Assembly (NCBI GenBank): GCA_041390625.1
Contig: JAWKPM010000015.1
Span: 6,901-70,900, forward strand
DNA: 64,000 nucleotides
Direction of reading: 5' to 3'
Origin: RBC038 sp041390625
GTDB taxonomy: Bacteria; Chloroflexota; Dehalococcoidia; UBA2979
A program made the translations under genes and the position numbers. The notes under the pieces are model-generated. The model searched no databases. It worked only from the letters and a program-made list of their open reading frames with translations, and was not told the DNA's origin. Of the stretch, positions 17,047 to 24,352 are shown piece by piece. How positions within the stretch are numbered: position 1 is the stretch's first letter; every line of letters starts with the position of its first letter.

Positions 17047-17248
17047 GCGCTTCGAGACTCCGCACCACGTCTGCGTCGCGAGACCGTTCGACTGTAGGCG
17101 ATCGATCGCCCTCCAAAGCGCCATCGAGGCCAGCGCTCAGCGGATGCAACGGGACCGCAAGGTGCGCCGATGGCGGTTCGAGTTGTCCGCGAGGCCCCAC
17201 GCCTAACCTCGATCGTAGCGACGAACGCACCGCACGAAGGAGCGAACG

Positions 17249-17719
17249 ATGACCACTGCAACCCGACCCGACGCCGCACCGAACACCGAGGTCGCAAATC
17301 GCCTGGGCTGCGATGTCGCGGGCGCCATCGACCTCTACACGCAGATCAAGCAAGCCCACTGGACCGTCGTCGGTCCAAACTTCATCGCGCTGCACGAGCT
17401 CTTCGACCGCCAGGCCGCCTTGATGCGAGGCCACGTCGACACGCTTGCCGAGCGACTGCGCGCCCTCGGTGGCATCCCGCAGGGCACGGCGCGTCAGGCC
17501 GGCGCAGCATCCGAGTTGCCGGACCTCCCCGCCGAGGAGCTGCCCGAGCGCGACGCGGTGACCGCCATCCTCGAGCGCTACGACGTGCTGCGCGCGTCCT
17601 GCGCGGAGTCCGCCGAGATCGCGTCCGAGGCCGATGACGTGGCCACCGAGGACGTCTACATCGAGGTCATGCGCGACCTCGACCTGCAGCGGTGGTTCCT
17701 CCGCTCGCACCTGGGCTAG
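17249..17719 (+). CDS. dps: Dps-family ferritin-like DNA protection protein
   Basis: A 156-residue protein with the Dps ferroxidase signature: KQAHWTVVGPNFIALHELFD near residue 34 gives the His, and the Asp of the dimer-interface site follows in the same helix. Acidic residues further along the second helix pair complete the four-helix bundle. Dps proteins form 12-mers that oxidise iron with peroxide and shield DNA. GAAGGAG precedes the ATG by seven bases, and a -10-like TAACCT lies at 17204-17209. It opens a stress-related cluster with CsbD next. Confidence 0.9.
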   Translation: MTTATRPDAAPNTEVANRLGCDVAGAIDLYTQIKQAHWTVVGPNFIALHELFDRQAALMRGHVDTLAERLRALGGIPQGTARQAGAASELPDLPAEELPERDAVTAILERYDVLRASCAESAEIASEADDVATEDVYIEVMRDLDLQRWFLRSHLG

Positions 17720-17803
17720 CGAGAGAAGCAGCACAAAACAGCACTGAGGAGCGGTCGGCGCCCGCCGCATGGCGAGAGCCGCCCCGCTAAGAAAGGACAT
17801 CCC

Positions 17804-18013
17804 ATGAACTGGGACCAGATCGAAGGCAACTGGATGCAGGTACGCGGCAACGTCCGCGAGCGGTGGGGCAAGCTCACCGACGACGACCTCGAGCAGATCG
17901 CCGGGAAGCGGGACCAGCTCGTCGGCAAGATCCAGGAGCGCTACGGCGTAGCTCGCGAGGAGGCCGAGTCGCAGGCGGACGAGGTCCAGAACTTCGCCTC
18001 CAGCAACACCTAG
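17804..18013 (+). CDS. CsbD-family stress protein
   Basis: A 69-residue hydrophilic protein typical of the CsbD family: MNWDQIEGNWMQVRGNVRER with the repeated Gly-Asn/Gly-Lys helical pattern and KRDQLVGKIQERYG. These are general-stress proteins of unknown mechanism. AAAGGA lies a few bases before the ATG. It is probably co-transcribed with dps and followed by a strong terminator. Confidence 0.9.
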   Translation: MNWDQIEGNWMQVRGNVRERWGKLTDDDLEQIAGKRDQLVGKIQERYGVAREEAESQADEVQNFASSNT

Positions 18014-18048
18014 CCAGCTCGAGGGCCCGCGTGAGGGCCTCGACATCG

Positions 18049-18078
18049 GAAGCCCACGGCACGATTGCCGTGGGCTTC
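18049..18078 (+). terminator. Perfect 13-bp terminator hairpin after csbD
   Basis: GAAGCCCACGGCA, loop CGAT, then the exact complement. It lies 36 bases after the csbD stop and before the convergent response regulator. The A/T at the stem base is short, but the stem is exact. Confidence 0.75.
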
Positions 18079-18129
18079 TGTGTGTTCGGAGCGTTCGAAG
18101 GAGCGAGGGGCCCGGGCCGCGACCCTCGG

Positions 18130-18873
18130 TTAGCTGCCTTCGGCCGCAGCCATCTCCACGGCCGCGTCCTCGGTGCAGAGCAGGTAGCCGATGCCGGGGA
18201 ACGTCTGGATCAGCTCCGGCTCGCTGCGCTCCGGGTCGAGCTTCGTCCGCAGCCGGGACACCCAGACCCGCAGGTACTGCAGGTCGTCGCGATACTCGGG
18301 GCCCCAGACGTGCGTGAGCAGCTCGACGCCGCTCATCACCTTGTCCGGGTGCGAGGCGAGCTCTTCGAGGAGCTGCCACTCCGTCCGCGTCAGGTGCACG
18401 CGCTCGCCGAATCGCGACACGAGCCGACGCTCGAGATCGATCTCGACGCCCTTCGACCGCACGACGCCGGCGCCGACCCCGCTGGGGCGCGCTCGACGCA
18501 GTACGGCGCGCACGCGCGCACCCAGCTCGTCCGGGTTGAACGGCTTCGCGAGGTAGTCGTCCGCCCCCAGCTCGAGGCCACGAACCTTCTCGACGTCGGT
18601 ACCCTTGGCCGTCAGCACGATGATCGGCACCGGCACGCGCTCCCGGAGCTGACGCATCACCTCGTAGCCGGTCTGGTCGGGCAGCATCAGGTCGAGGATC
18701 ACGAGGTCCGGGCGCTGCTCATAGCAGGCCTGCAATGCCTCGTCGCCGCTGCGTGCAGTCACGACGCTGAACCCCTGCTCGGAGAGCTCCAGGTCCACAA
18801 GCCGAAGAATGCCCGGCTCGTCGTCGACGGCCAGAATCAGCGGACCCGCTGTGCCGTCGCCGTTCGTTGACAT
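18130..18873 (-). CDS. OmpR/KdpE-type response regulator
   Basis: A 247-residue two-domain regulator. The receiver (about 10-130) has the acidic pair VDDE, phospho-acceptor Asp in LVILDLMLP, conserved Thr in VLTAKG and Lys in LAKPFNPDEL. The winged helix (about 150-240) carries HLTRTEWQLLEELASHP and RVWVSRLRTKL. AAGGGGG six bases upstream fixes the ATG at 18873. A -10-like TATCGT lies on the - strand at 18925-18920. The histidine kinase about 1 kb away on the same strand is a candidate partner, with dps-csbD between them on the other strand. Confidence 0.92.
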   Translation of the reverse strand: MSTNGDGTAGPLILAVDDEPGILRLVDLELSEQGFSVVTARSGDEALQACYEQRPDLVILDLMLPDQTGYEVMRQLRERVPVPIIVLTAKGTDVEKVRGLELGADDYLAKPFNPDELGARVRAVLRRARPSGVGAGVVRSKGVEIDLERRLVSRFGERVHLTRTEWQLLEELASHPDKVMSGVELLTHVWGPEYRDDLQYLRVWVSRLRTKLDPERSEPELIQTFPGIGYLLCTEDAAVEMAAAEGS

Positions 18874-19221
18874 GAAACCCCCTTGGGTGGGCGGCAACCT
18901 TCGCAGCACCGCCCTGATCACGATAGCGGCGCTGTCGACCGTCCGTCGGCCCGCGCCCCCACGATCGACCGTACCGGACCTCAATGGGTGCGCACGGGCG
19001 GCAAATCGAACTGCAAGGCGAATGCAACGCCCCTCACCGCTCGCGCGAGGCCGGGCCAGAGACGAATGCAAGGTCCAAAGGGGATTCCCGAAGAGGTTCG
19101 TTCGGTCGAGGGCGGTAACATGACGGCGCGGAAACCCATGTTGCCCGCAGGTCGATGGGATGCGACTGCTCGCGGCGCTCCGAGCGCCGGGTGCCAGCGT
19201 CGACCAGGGTTCGGAGATGCG

Positions 19222-19617
19222 ATGAGCGGCGAAGAGCCTCAAGTTAGCCCCCGGCGGGTACTCGTCATCGATGACGATCCCGCCATCGTCCGCCTCCTGG
19301 GACTCACCCTGGAGGCGGCGGACTTCGACGTCCGAAAGGCGACCGACGGCCGTTCCGCCGTCGAGGCTATCGACGACGGACTTCCCGACCTCGTGCTGCT
19401 CGACCTCCAGCTGCCGGATATGGACGGCCGCGAGGTCTTTCGACGCCTCCGTGCGTCCGGCTATGGCGGCCCGGTCGTGATCATCTCCGCACATGGCGCC
19501 CGCTCCGCCCGTCGCGAGCTCGGCGCCGATGCTGCCGTCGACAAGCCCTTCGACCCCGACTTCGTCCTCGACCGCGTCGAGGCGCTGCTCAGCGCTCGCA
19601 ACGGGCACGGCGACTAG
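19222..19617 (+). CDS. Single-domain response regulator
   Basis: A 131-residue stand-alone receiver: acidic pair IDDD, phospho-acceptor Asp in VLLDLQLPDMDG, Ser in VIISAHG and Lys in AVDKPFDPDFV. No output domain. CGGAG precedes the ATG at 19222. It is divergent from the OmpR-type regulator; the 348-base gap contains a candidate -10 TAACAT at 19117-19122 for this gene. An upstream in-frame ATG at 19120 overlaps that box and is not favoured. Confidence 0.85.
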   Translation: MSGEEPQVSPRRVLVIDDDPAIVRLLGLTLEAADFDVRKATDGRSAVEAIDDGLPDLVLLDLQLPDMDGREVFRRLRASGYGGPVVIISAHGARSARRELGADAAVDKPFDPDFVLDRVEALLSARNGHGD

Positions 19618-19798
19618 CGCTCAACCCGCGCTGCAGCGATCCGCAAGCCCCCCGAAACCGCCCCAACCCAAAAGTGCAACGAAATCGACAGGTGGTCGCC
19701 GTCGCCCCTGTGCGGTCCTTCTCGCGCGCCGCCGTACGTTGGATCGGGAGCCCTGCGCGAGGCGCGCAGCCCCAGCGCTCCCCTGGACGGAGGACCAC

Positions 19799-20161
19799 AT
19801 GGACCGCGATGGAGGTTGGGTCGAACTGCTGAACATCGAGGACGACACGCCGATCGGCCGAGGCCGGCTCGTCGTCACTCTGCTCACCGAGACGGACGAG
19901 GAGTCCGGTGTCACGACCAATCGAGGCCAGGTCGTCCCCCGCGACGACGTATGGCGCGGGCGGCTGACGTCCTTCCACGCGGCCGCGGACGCGCCCGCCC
20001 TCGAGCCCGGCGACTACCGCATCCGCTTCGAGGAAGGACTGCAGGCCCTCGGCGTCCACGTCGAGGAGTGGATCGACATCGATGCCCGCGAGCACGAGGC
20101 CACCCTCCGCAGCACCGACGACGAGATCCCCGCAGTGCTCGCCGAGCTCGGCGGCAGCTAA
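19799..20161 (+). CDS. Conserved-looking hypothetical protein, beta-rich
   Basis: I do not recognise this 120-residue acidic protein. It has no signal peptide or membrane helix. Alternating hydrophobic strands (GRLVVTLLTET, YRIRFEEGLQALGVHVEEWIDI) suggest a small beta-sandwich. GGAGG six bases upstream supports the start, and a -10-like TACGTT lies at 19735-19740. It stands alone between the receiver gene and the DUF1328 gene. Confidence 0.6.
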   Translation: MDRDGGWVELLNIEDDTPIGRGRLVVTLLTETDEESGVTTNRGQVVPRDDVWRGRLTSFHAAADAPALEPGDYRIRFEEGLQALGVHVEEWIDIDAREHEATLRSTDDEIPAVLAELGGS

Positions 20162-20282
20162 ACCCGGGCCCGAACGTCGCAACACCCCATCGAGAGATCA
20201 CTGAAATGCAGAGCCCGTTCTCGTTGACGTGAGCCACCCAACGCCCGCCGTACGGTGGAGTCGTTGAGAGAGGACTTCACAC

Positions 20283-20465
20283 ATGCTGGGTTGGGCACTG
20301 CTCTTCCTGATCGTCGCTCTGGTGGCGGGGGCCCTCGGATTCGCGGGCGTGGCCGGCATCTCGGCGACCATTGCCTGGATTTTGTTCATCATCTTCCTGG
20401 CGCTCTTCGTCATCGCGTTCCTGGTAAATCTCATCACCGGGCGGCGGGCCGCACCCCCGCTGTAA
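20283..20465 (+). CDS. DUF1328-type small membrane protein
   Basis: A 60-residue protein with two hydrophobic helices: MLGWALLFLIVALVAGALGF, then GISATIAWILFIIFLALFVI, with a basic C-terminus. The Leu-Gly-Trp start, the first-helix pattern and the length match the DUF1328/YtjA family, found in stress regulons of many bacteria. GAGAGAGGA precedes the ATG, with TACGGT at 20251-20256 as likely -10. Confidence 0.85.
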   Translation: MLGWALLFLIVALVAGALGFAGVAGISATIAWILFIIFLALFVIAFLVNLITGRRAAPPL

Positions 20466-20578
20466 GGACGTCGACGAGGCAGAGGCGTGGCGGCGCAAGC
20501 CATCGGCTTGCGTCGCTCGCCGTCCGGCGCGGCCGCTCGAAGCCGGTCAGGTTCGCAGCTGACGCCGACGGAGCCCGC

Positions 20579-21862
20579 ATGCGTCTCGAGGTTCCAACAA
20601 GAACGCTCTGGCTGGCGGCCGGAGCGTTCGTTGCGTTCATCGTCCTCTCCAAGCTCTGGTCGATGGTCCTGCTCCTTGCCGGCGCGGCCATCGTGGCGGT
20701 GGCGCTCCTGCCCGCCGTCCGCTGGCTGATCGACCATGGTCTGCCGAGGCCGGTCGCGGTGTTCGCGGTCGGGCTCGCGTTCATCTCGACGGTTGTGCTC
20801 GCCGCCGCCATCACAGTCCCCGCCGTCGTGTCGGCCGTGGACACCTTCACCCAGAACGCCCCGAGGTACGCGAGCGACGTCGACGACATCGCGCGCCGCT
20901 TCGGCATCGAGTCCCTCGACCTCGAACGCCGCGCCCGGAACATCGACTGGGGCTCGCTGGCGTCCGGCTCGGTCAGCTACGGCTCACCGGTGCTCGTCGG
21001 GGGACTTGCCCTCGTCACGGTGCTGTTCATCGCCTTCTACCTGCTGCTCGAGATGCCCGCGATGGGAAAGCTCGTCTTCCGCTTCGTGCCGCGCGGGCGC
21101 GAAGCCGAGGTCAGCGAGATCTTCGCCCAGCTCGCGGCCGTCGTCGGCGGCTACGTCCGAGGCCAGGCGCTGACGTCGCTGGCCATCACCGCCTTCACCT
21201 TCGTCGTGCTGATGGGAGCGGGTACCGACGGAGCGATCGCCATCGCGCTAATCGCAGGCATCGCCGACGTCATCCCCATCGTGGGGGCGTTCGTCGCGAT
21301 CGTCCCCGCCGTCCTCGCAACGCTCGAGGTCTCCACAACCCATGCCATCGCAGTGCTCGTTGCGCTCGTGCTCTACCAGCAGTTCGAGGACCGCATTCTG
21401 GTGCCTCGCATCTACGCGCACACGCTCGGGCTCTCGCCGCTCGTCGTGCTGCTCGCGACGCTCGGCGGCGCGCAGCTCCTGGGCATCGTCGGCGTCCTGC
21501 TCGCCCTGCCTGCTGTGGCGGCGGGCCGGGTGTTGCTGGAACATGCGCTCCGCTGGCGACGCGGCCCACCGGCAGCGACCCTGACCGAAACACTCGACAA
21601 CGAGGAGGATGAGGTGGACGAACAGCGCGGCGTCGGCAAGTGCGCGAACGAGCACCTCGGCGCCTTCGGATTCCCATCGAGGCCCAATGAGCCGTACCCG
21701 TTCTGCCCCGAGTGCGGCAGCCCGATGGTCTGGGCCTGCGGCAGTTGCGACGCACCGCTCCCTGACGACGCCACCGAGCTCGTCAGCGCCCACTTCTGCC
21801 GCATGTGCGGTACGGCCTACTTCCCGGAGGAGACGCCGAACCCAGGAGTCGCCGCCGTGTAG
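20579..21862 (+). CDS. AI-2E-family permease with C-terminal zinc ribbon
   Basis: A 427-residue protein. Residues about 10-330 form the polytopic PerM/AI-2E transporter fold, with paired N-terminal helices, a soluble segment (VDTFTQNAPRYASDVDDIAR) and the conserved GGYVRGQALTSLAITAF and ADVIPIVGAFVA segments. The last 90 residues are an acidic linker and a cysteine cluster: CPECG, CGSC and CRMCG, arranged as zinc-ribbon knuckles on the cytoplasmic side. The ATG at 20579 has GGAG five bases upstream. The substrate is unknown; AI-2E is a family name, not evidence for autoinducer transport. The zinc-ribbon extension is not part of the usual family. Confidence 0.82.
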   Translation: MRLEVPTRTLWLAAGAFVAFIVLSKLWSMVLLLAGAAIVAVALLPAVRWLIDHGLPRPVAVFAVGLAFISTVVLAAAITVPAVVSAVDTFTQNAPRYASDVDDIARRFGIESLDLERRARNIDWGSLASGSVSYGSPVLVGGLALVTVLFIAFYLLLEMPAMGKLVFRFVPRGREAEVSEIFAQLAAVVGGYVRGQALTSLAITAFTFVVLMGAGTDGAIAIALIAGIADVIPIVGAFVAIVPAVLATLEVSTTHAIAVLVALVLYQQFEDRILVPRIYAHTLGLSPLVVLLATLGGAQLLGIVGVLLALPAVAAGRVLLEHALRWRRGPPAATLTETLDNEEDEVDEQRGVGKCANEHLGAFGFPSRPNEPYPFCPECGSPMVWACGSCDAPLPDDATELVSAHFCRMCGTAYFPEETPNPGVAAV

Positions 21863-21882
21863 CACGGCTCGAGGAACGCGAA

Positions 21883-21907
21883 AGGCGGCGGGCAATGCCC
21901 GCCGCCT
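21883..21907. terminator. Bidirectional terminator between converging genes
   Basis: AGGCGGCGGGC, loop AAT, then the exact complement GCCCGCCGCCT. It lies between the permease stop at 21862 and the stop of the - strand small gene at 21931, so it can serve both. Confidence 0.7.
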
Positions 21908-21930
21908 GTGCTTCTGCGTCGATCGAGGCG

Positions 21931-22173
21931 CTACGCCACGAAGGTCAGTTCGTAGTCGGCCTGCGCGGGGACCTCGAAGGAGGACGGAGCCGACGTGTCG
22001 CCTCCACCGCCGCCCGAGCCGCCCTCGGAGCCCGTGCCGCTCGTGACCCACGGGCGCCACCACACGGCAACGAACAGTGCTACGGCCACCAGCACGGTCA
22101 TGACCATCATGAGCATGAACATGCTCATTCCCATGAATACGCCGGCCGCCGTGTCGTCGTGATGATGCGTCAA
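21931..22173 (-). CDS. Small Met-rich membrane protein
   Basis: An 80-residue protein, unassigned. A His/Asp N-terminus (THHHDD) is followed by one very Met-rich membrane helix (MGMSMFMLMMVMTVLV...), a Trp-Trp-Arg boundary, a Gly/Ser linker and a short hydrophobic C-terminus (YELTFVA). TTG at 22173 is preferred because AGAAGGGA lies just upstream; another TTG at 22221 would add 16 residues. The His and Met content could bind copper, but that is a guess from composition. Confidence 0.5.
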   Translation of the reverse strand: MTHHHDDTAAGVFMGMSMFMLMMVMTVLVAVALFVAVWWRPWVTSGTGSEGGSGGGGGDTSAPSSFEVPAQADYELTFVA

Positions 22174-22443
22174 TCCAATGTCCCTTCTGGCGCGCCGCGT
22201 TTGTCGCCACGCGATGGACAAAACGCTAGGCAGCCGCGGCGATGCGAGGCATGTCGAGGGCCACGCCGACCGTTGCAGTCGCCTCGCATCGAGGGCTCCA
22301 CGAGCACATTGCGATGCCGCTGCAATGGCAGAAGGACAAGACGTGATGCCGAAGCGTCCCCCACGCTACGTACGGTTCTGCTCAGGGGAACGCGCCCGCG
22401 CTCCCCGGTTCCGGCAGCCTCCGGGTGCATGAGGGAGGACACC

Positions 22444-22590
22444 ATGGCGCTACTGCTGTTGCTGGTTCTGTTGGCGATACTCTTCGGCGGACTCGCCTTC
22501 TACGTGGCGAAGGCATTCCTGATCGCGCTGCTCGTCGTGCTGATCGTGGGCCTCGTCTCAGGTGGACGCCTGGTCGGCGGGCGGCGCTGA
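22444..22590 (+). CDS. Small hydrophobic protein
   Basis: A 48-residue protein that is almost entirely membrane helix (MALLLLLVLLAILFGGLAFY, then a second Leu/Val-rich helix), with a Gly-Arg-rich C-terminus. GAGGGAGGA precedes the ATG with ideal spacing, and a terminator hairpin follows at 22625. Unassigned, but similar in style to DUF1328 and lmo0937-like stress peptides. Confidence 0.7.
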   Translation: MALLLLLVLLAILFGGLAFYVAKAFLIALLVVLIVGLVSGGRLVGGRR

Positions 22591-22624
22591 CCGACCTCCC
22601 CCAAACACACGGCACGAAACAGCG

Positions 22625-22648
22625 AGCGCCTCGGGTCACCGAGGCGCT
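22625..22648 (+). terminator. Terminator after the 48-residue protein
   Basis: AGCGCCTCGG, loop GTCA, then the exact complement CCGAGGCGCT followed by TCTGTCT. It lies 34 bases after the stop. Confidence 0.7.
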
Positions 22649-22803
22649 TCTGTCTACCACGAAGGCGCGCGGACGCGGACTGCGAGCCATCCGAAACAGC
22701 CGCCGGGCTTGGCACATGCCGTCTGTCACGACCGCCTCTTTAGGTTGTGGACACGAGGGAGCGAGGTCGCGACCGCGACCGCCCGAAGCTCGAAGGAGGA
22801 TAC

Positions 22804-22869
22804 GTGTATATCGGCGGAGGCCTACTGACGCTCGTGCTGATCATCCTGCTGCTCATCATTCTGCTGTGA
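22804..22869 (+). CDS. 21-residue hydrophobic microprotein
   Basis: GTG start, 21 residues: VYIGGGLLTLVLIILLLIIL plus one Leu. AGGAGG at 22794-22799 sits four bases before the GTG, a -10-like TAGGTT is at 22741-22746, and a strong T-tailed terminator follows eleven bases after the stop. These form a complete tiny transcription unit. The sequence is one membrane-spanning helix after a Gly-rich N-terminus. It resembles very short hydrophobic peptides annotated in high-GC bacteria; the function is unknown. Confidence 0.65.
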   Translation: MYIGGGLLTLVLIILLLIILL

Positions 22870-22879
22870 TCGCCGGCGC

Positions 22880-22907
22880 GGCGAGGTCCCACGGGGCCTC
22901 GCCTTTT
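22880..22907 (+). terminator. Rho-independent terminator after the microprotein
   Basis: GGCGAGGTCC pairs with GGGCCTCGCC (one G-U), followed by TTTT. It is the most canonical terminator in the window. Confidence 0.8.
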
Positions 22908-22962
22908 CGTGCCACCCTCGACCTCACACCACGCGCTACGGTGGAAGAGTCAGGAGTCGAGC

Positions 22963-23175
22963 GTGGTGACCTTCCTTCTCTGGCTGATCCTCTTCGTGCT
23001 CGCGTGGCCGCTCGCGCTGCTCGCGCTCATCCTCTACCCGCTGATCTGGCTGCTCGCCCTCCCCTTCCGCCTCATCGGCATCTCGGTGAAGGCCGTCTTC
23101 GACCTGCTCGGCGCCCTGCTCGCACTCCCCGCCCGCGTCCTGCGCGGACCCAGCTCGAACCGCGACAGGAAGTAG
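22963..23175 (+). CDS. Small membrane protein
   Basis: A 70-residue protein from GTG (22963; GTG 22966 is equally possible), with CAGGAG six bases upstream and TACGGT at 22937-22942 as likely -10. Two long hydrophobic helices (TFLLWLILFVLAWPLALLAL and a second of similar kind) are followed by a short amphipathic segment and a basic tail. Unassigned; another member of the cluster of tiny membrane proteins here. Confidence 0.7.
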   Translation: MVTFLLWLILFVLAWPLALLALILYPLIWLLALPFRLIGISVKAVFDLLGALLALPARVLRGPSSNRDRK

Positions 23176-23185
23176 CGCCGAGGCG

Positions 23186-24331
23186 ATGCCACCCACCCAA
23201 CACCGAGGCGTAGCCGCGCCATCGAGGACGGTACGCGCCGCCCGCGCCGCCCTGGTCGCGACGCTTGCGTTGCTCGCGCTGCTCCCGTTGATGGCCCGCG
23301 CCCAGTCGGCCGAGCTCGTCCCGAATCGATTCCCGACGCCGCCCGCTGGGACGCTCACCTGGGGCGTGGCCGGCACATCGAACCTCGAGGCGCTGCTGGC
23401 CGCGCAGGACTTCCCGGTCGCCGCGGCCTTCACCTTCGACGCACCGACCGGCACGTTCCTGCGCTTCATTCCCGGCGCCCCGGCCGTCGTGAACACGCTG
23501 CGCTCGCTGACGCCGGACACCGTCGTGCGGTTGCGCCGTCGCGACGAGCGACCGGCGTCCGTCCTCGACCACGCGCAGGTGGTGTCGTTCTACGGTGCCC
23601 CCGGCATTCCCGCGATGGGCGCGCTGGGCACCTACGACACGCCGCGTGCCGCCGGCGACGCCATCCAGGGCTTCGTCGCCGACTACCGGGCGGCGGGCGA
23701 CGGACGTCCCGTGCTCGGGGCGTTCCACATCGTCGCTGCCATCGCGCAGCGCTCCCCCGGCAACGACGGCACCTACCTGGGGCGGCTGTCGAGCGACCGC
23801 ATCACGCCGTACATCGAGGAGGCGCGCCGCCGAGGCTTCCTCGTGTTCCTCGATGTGCAGGTCGGCTGGTCCGAGCCCGTCGACGAGTTACGTCGCCTCG
23901 CGCCCTACCTCGAGGACCCGATCGTTCACGTCGCCCTCGACCCCGAGTTCGCGACCAGGCCCGACAACGAGCCGCCGGGCGCCGCCATCGGCACCCTCGA
24001 TGCCGATCAGATCAACGAGGCACAGGCGTGGCTCGCGCAGTTCGTGCGCGACCACGATCTGCCCGCCAAGATCCTCATCGTCCACCAGTTCCGCGAGGAC
24101 ATGCTCGCCCAGCCCGAGGACATCGCCCACCTGCCGGAGATCGATCTCGTCATCGACATGGACGGCTTCGGCCCGTCCTCGGCCAAGCTGTCGAAGTACG
24201 ACCGCTTCGCGCTGTCCTCGTACGCCGAGTACAGCGGCCTGAAGCTCTTCTTCGACCACGACACGCCGCTGCTCACGCCTGCCGACGTACAGGCGCTGAA
24301 GCCGCCGCCGAACGTCGTCATCTACCAGTAG
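23186..24331 (+). CDS. Exported protein, TIM-barrel-like, unassigned
   Basis: A 381-residue protein with an N-terminal signal peptide (cleavage likely after ARAQS-type residues near 40). The mature part has recurring strand-loop motifs such as VVSFYGAPGIPAMG, VLGAFHIVAAIA and KILIVHQFREDML, ending in LKLFFDHDTPLLTPADV. The pattern suggests a glycosidase-like TIM barrel with Asp/Glu at strand ends (FLDVQVG, ALDPEF, IDMDGFG). I do not recognise a characterised family. The start follows the previous gene by ten bases. Confidence 0.6.
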   Translation: MPPTQHRGVAAPSRTVRAARAALVATLALLALLPLMARAQSAELVPNRFPTPPAGTLTWGVAGTSNLEALLAAQDFPVAAAFTFDAPTGTFLRFIPGAPAVVNTLRSLTPDTVVRLRRRDERPASVLDHAQVVSFYGAPGIPAMGALGTYDTPRAAGDAIQGFVADYRAAGDGRPVLGAFHIVAAIAQRSPGNDGTYLGRLSSDRITPYIEEARRRGFLVFLDVQVGWSEPVDELRRLAPYLEDPIVHVALDPEFATRPDNEPPGAAIGTLDADQINEAQAWLAQFVRDHDLPAKILIVHQFREDMLAQPEDIAHLPEIDLVIDMDGFGPSSAKLSKYDRFALSSYAEYSGLKLFFDHDTPLLTPADVQALKPPPNVVIYQ

Positions 24332-24352
24332 CGATCTTCGAGGCCCGGACGT

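Noticed and set aside
19799..20161. Transthyretin or hydroxyisourate hydrolase assignment
   Set aside because: Only a beta-rich, acidic pattern is visible; the catalytic motifs of that family are not.
20224..20256. TTGACG-TACGGT as a two-box promoter of the DUF1328 gene
   Set aside because: The spacer is 21 bases, too long for a sigma-70 promoter; only the -10 is kept.
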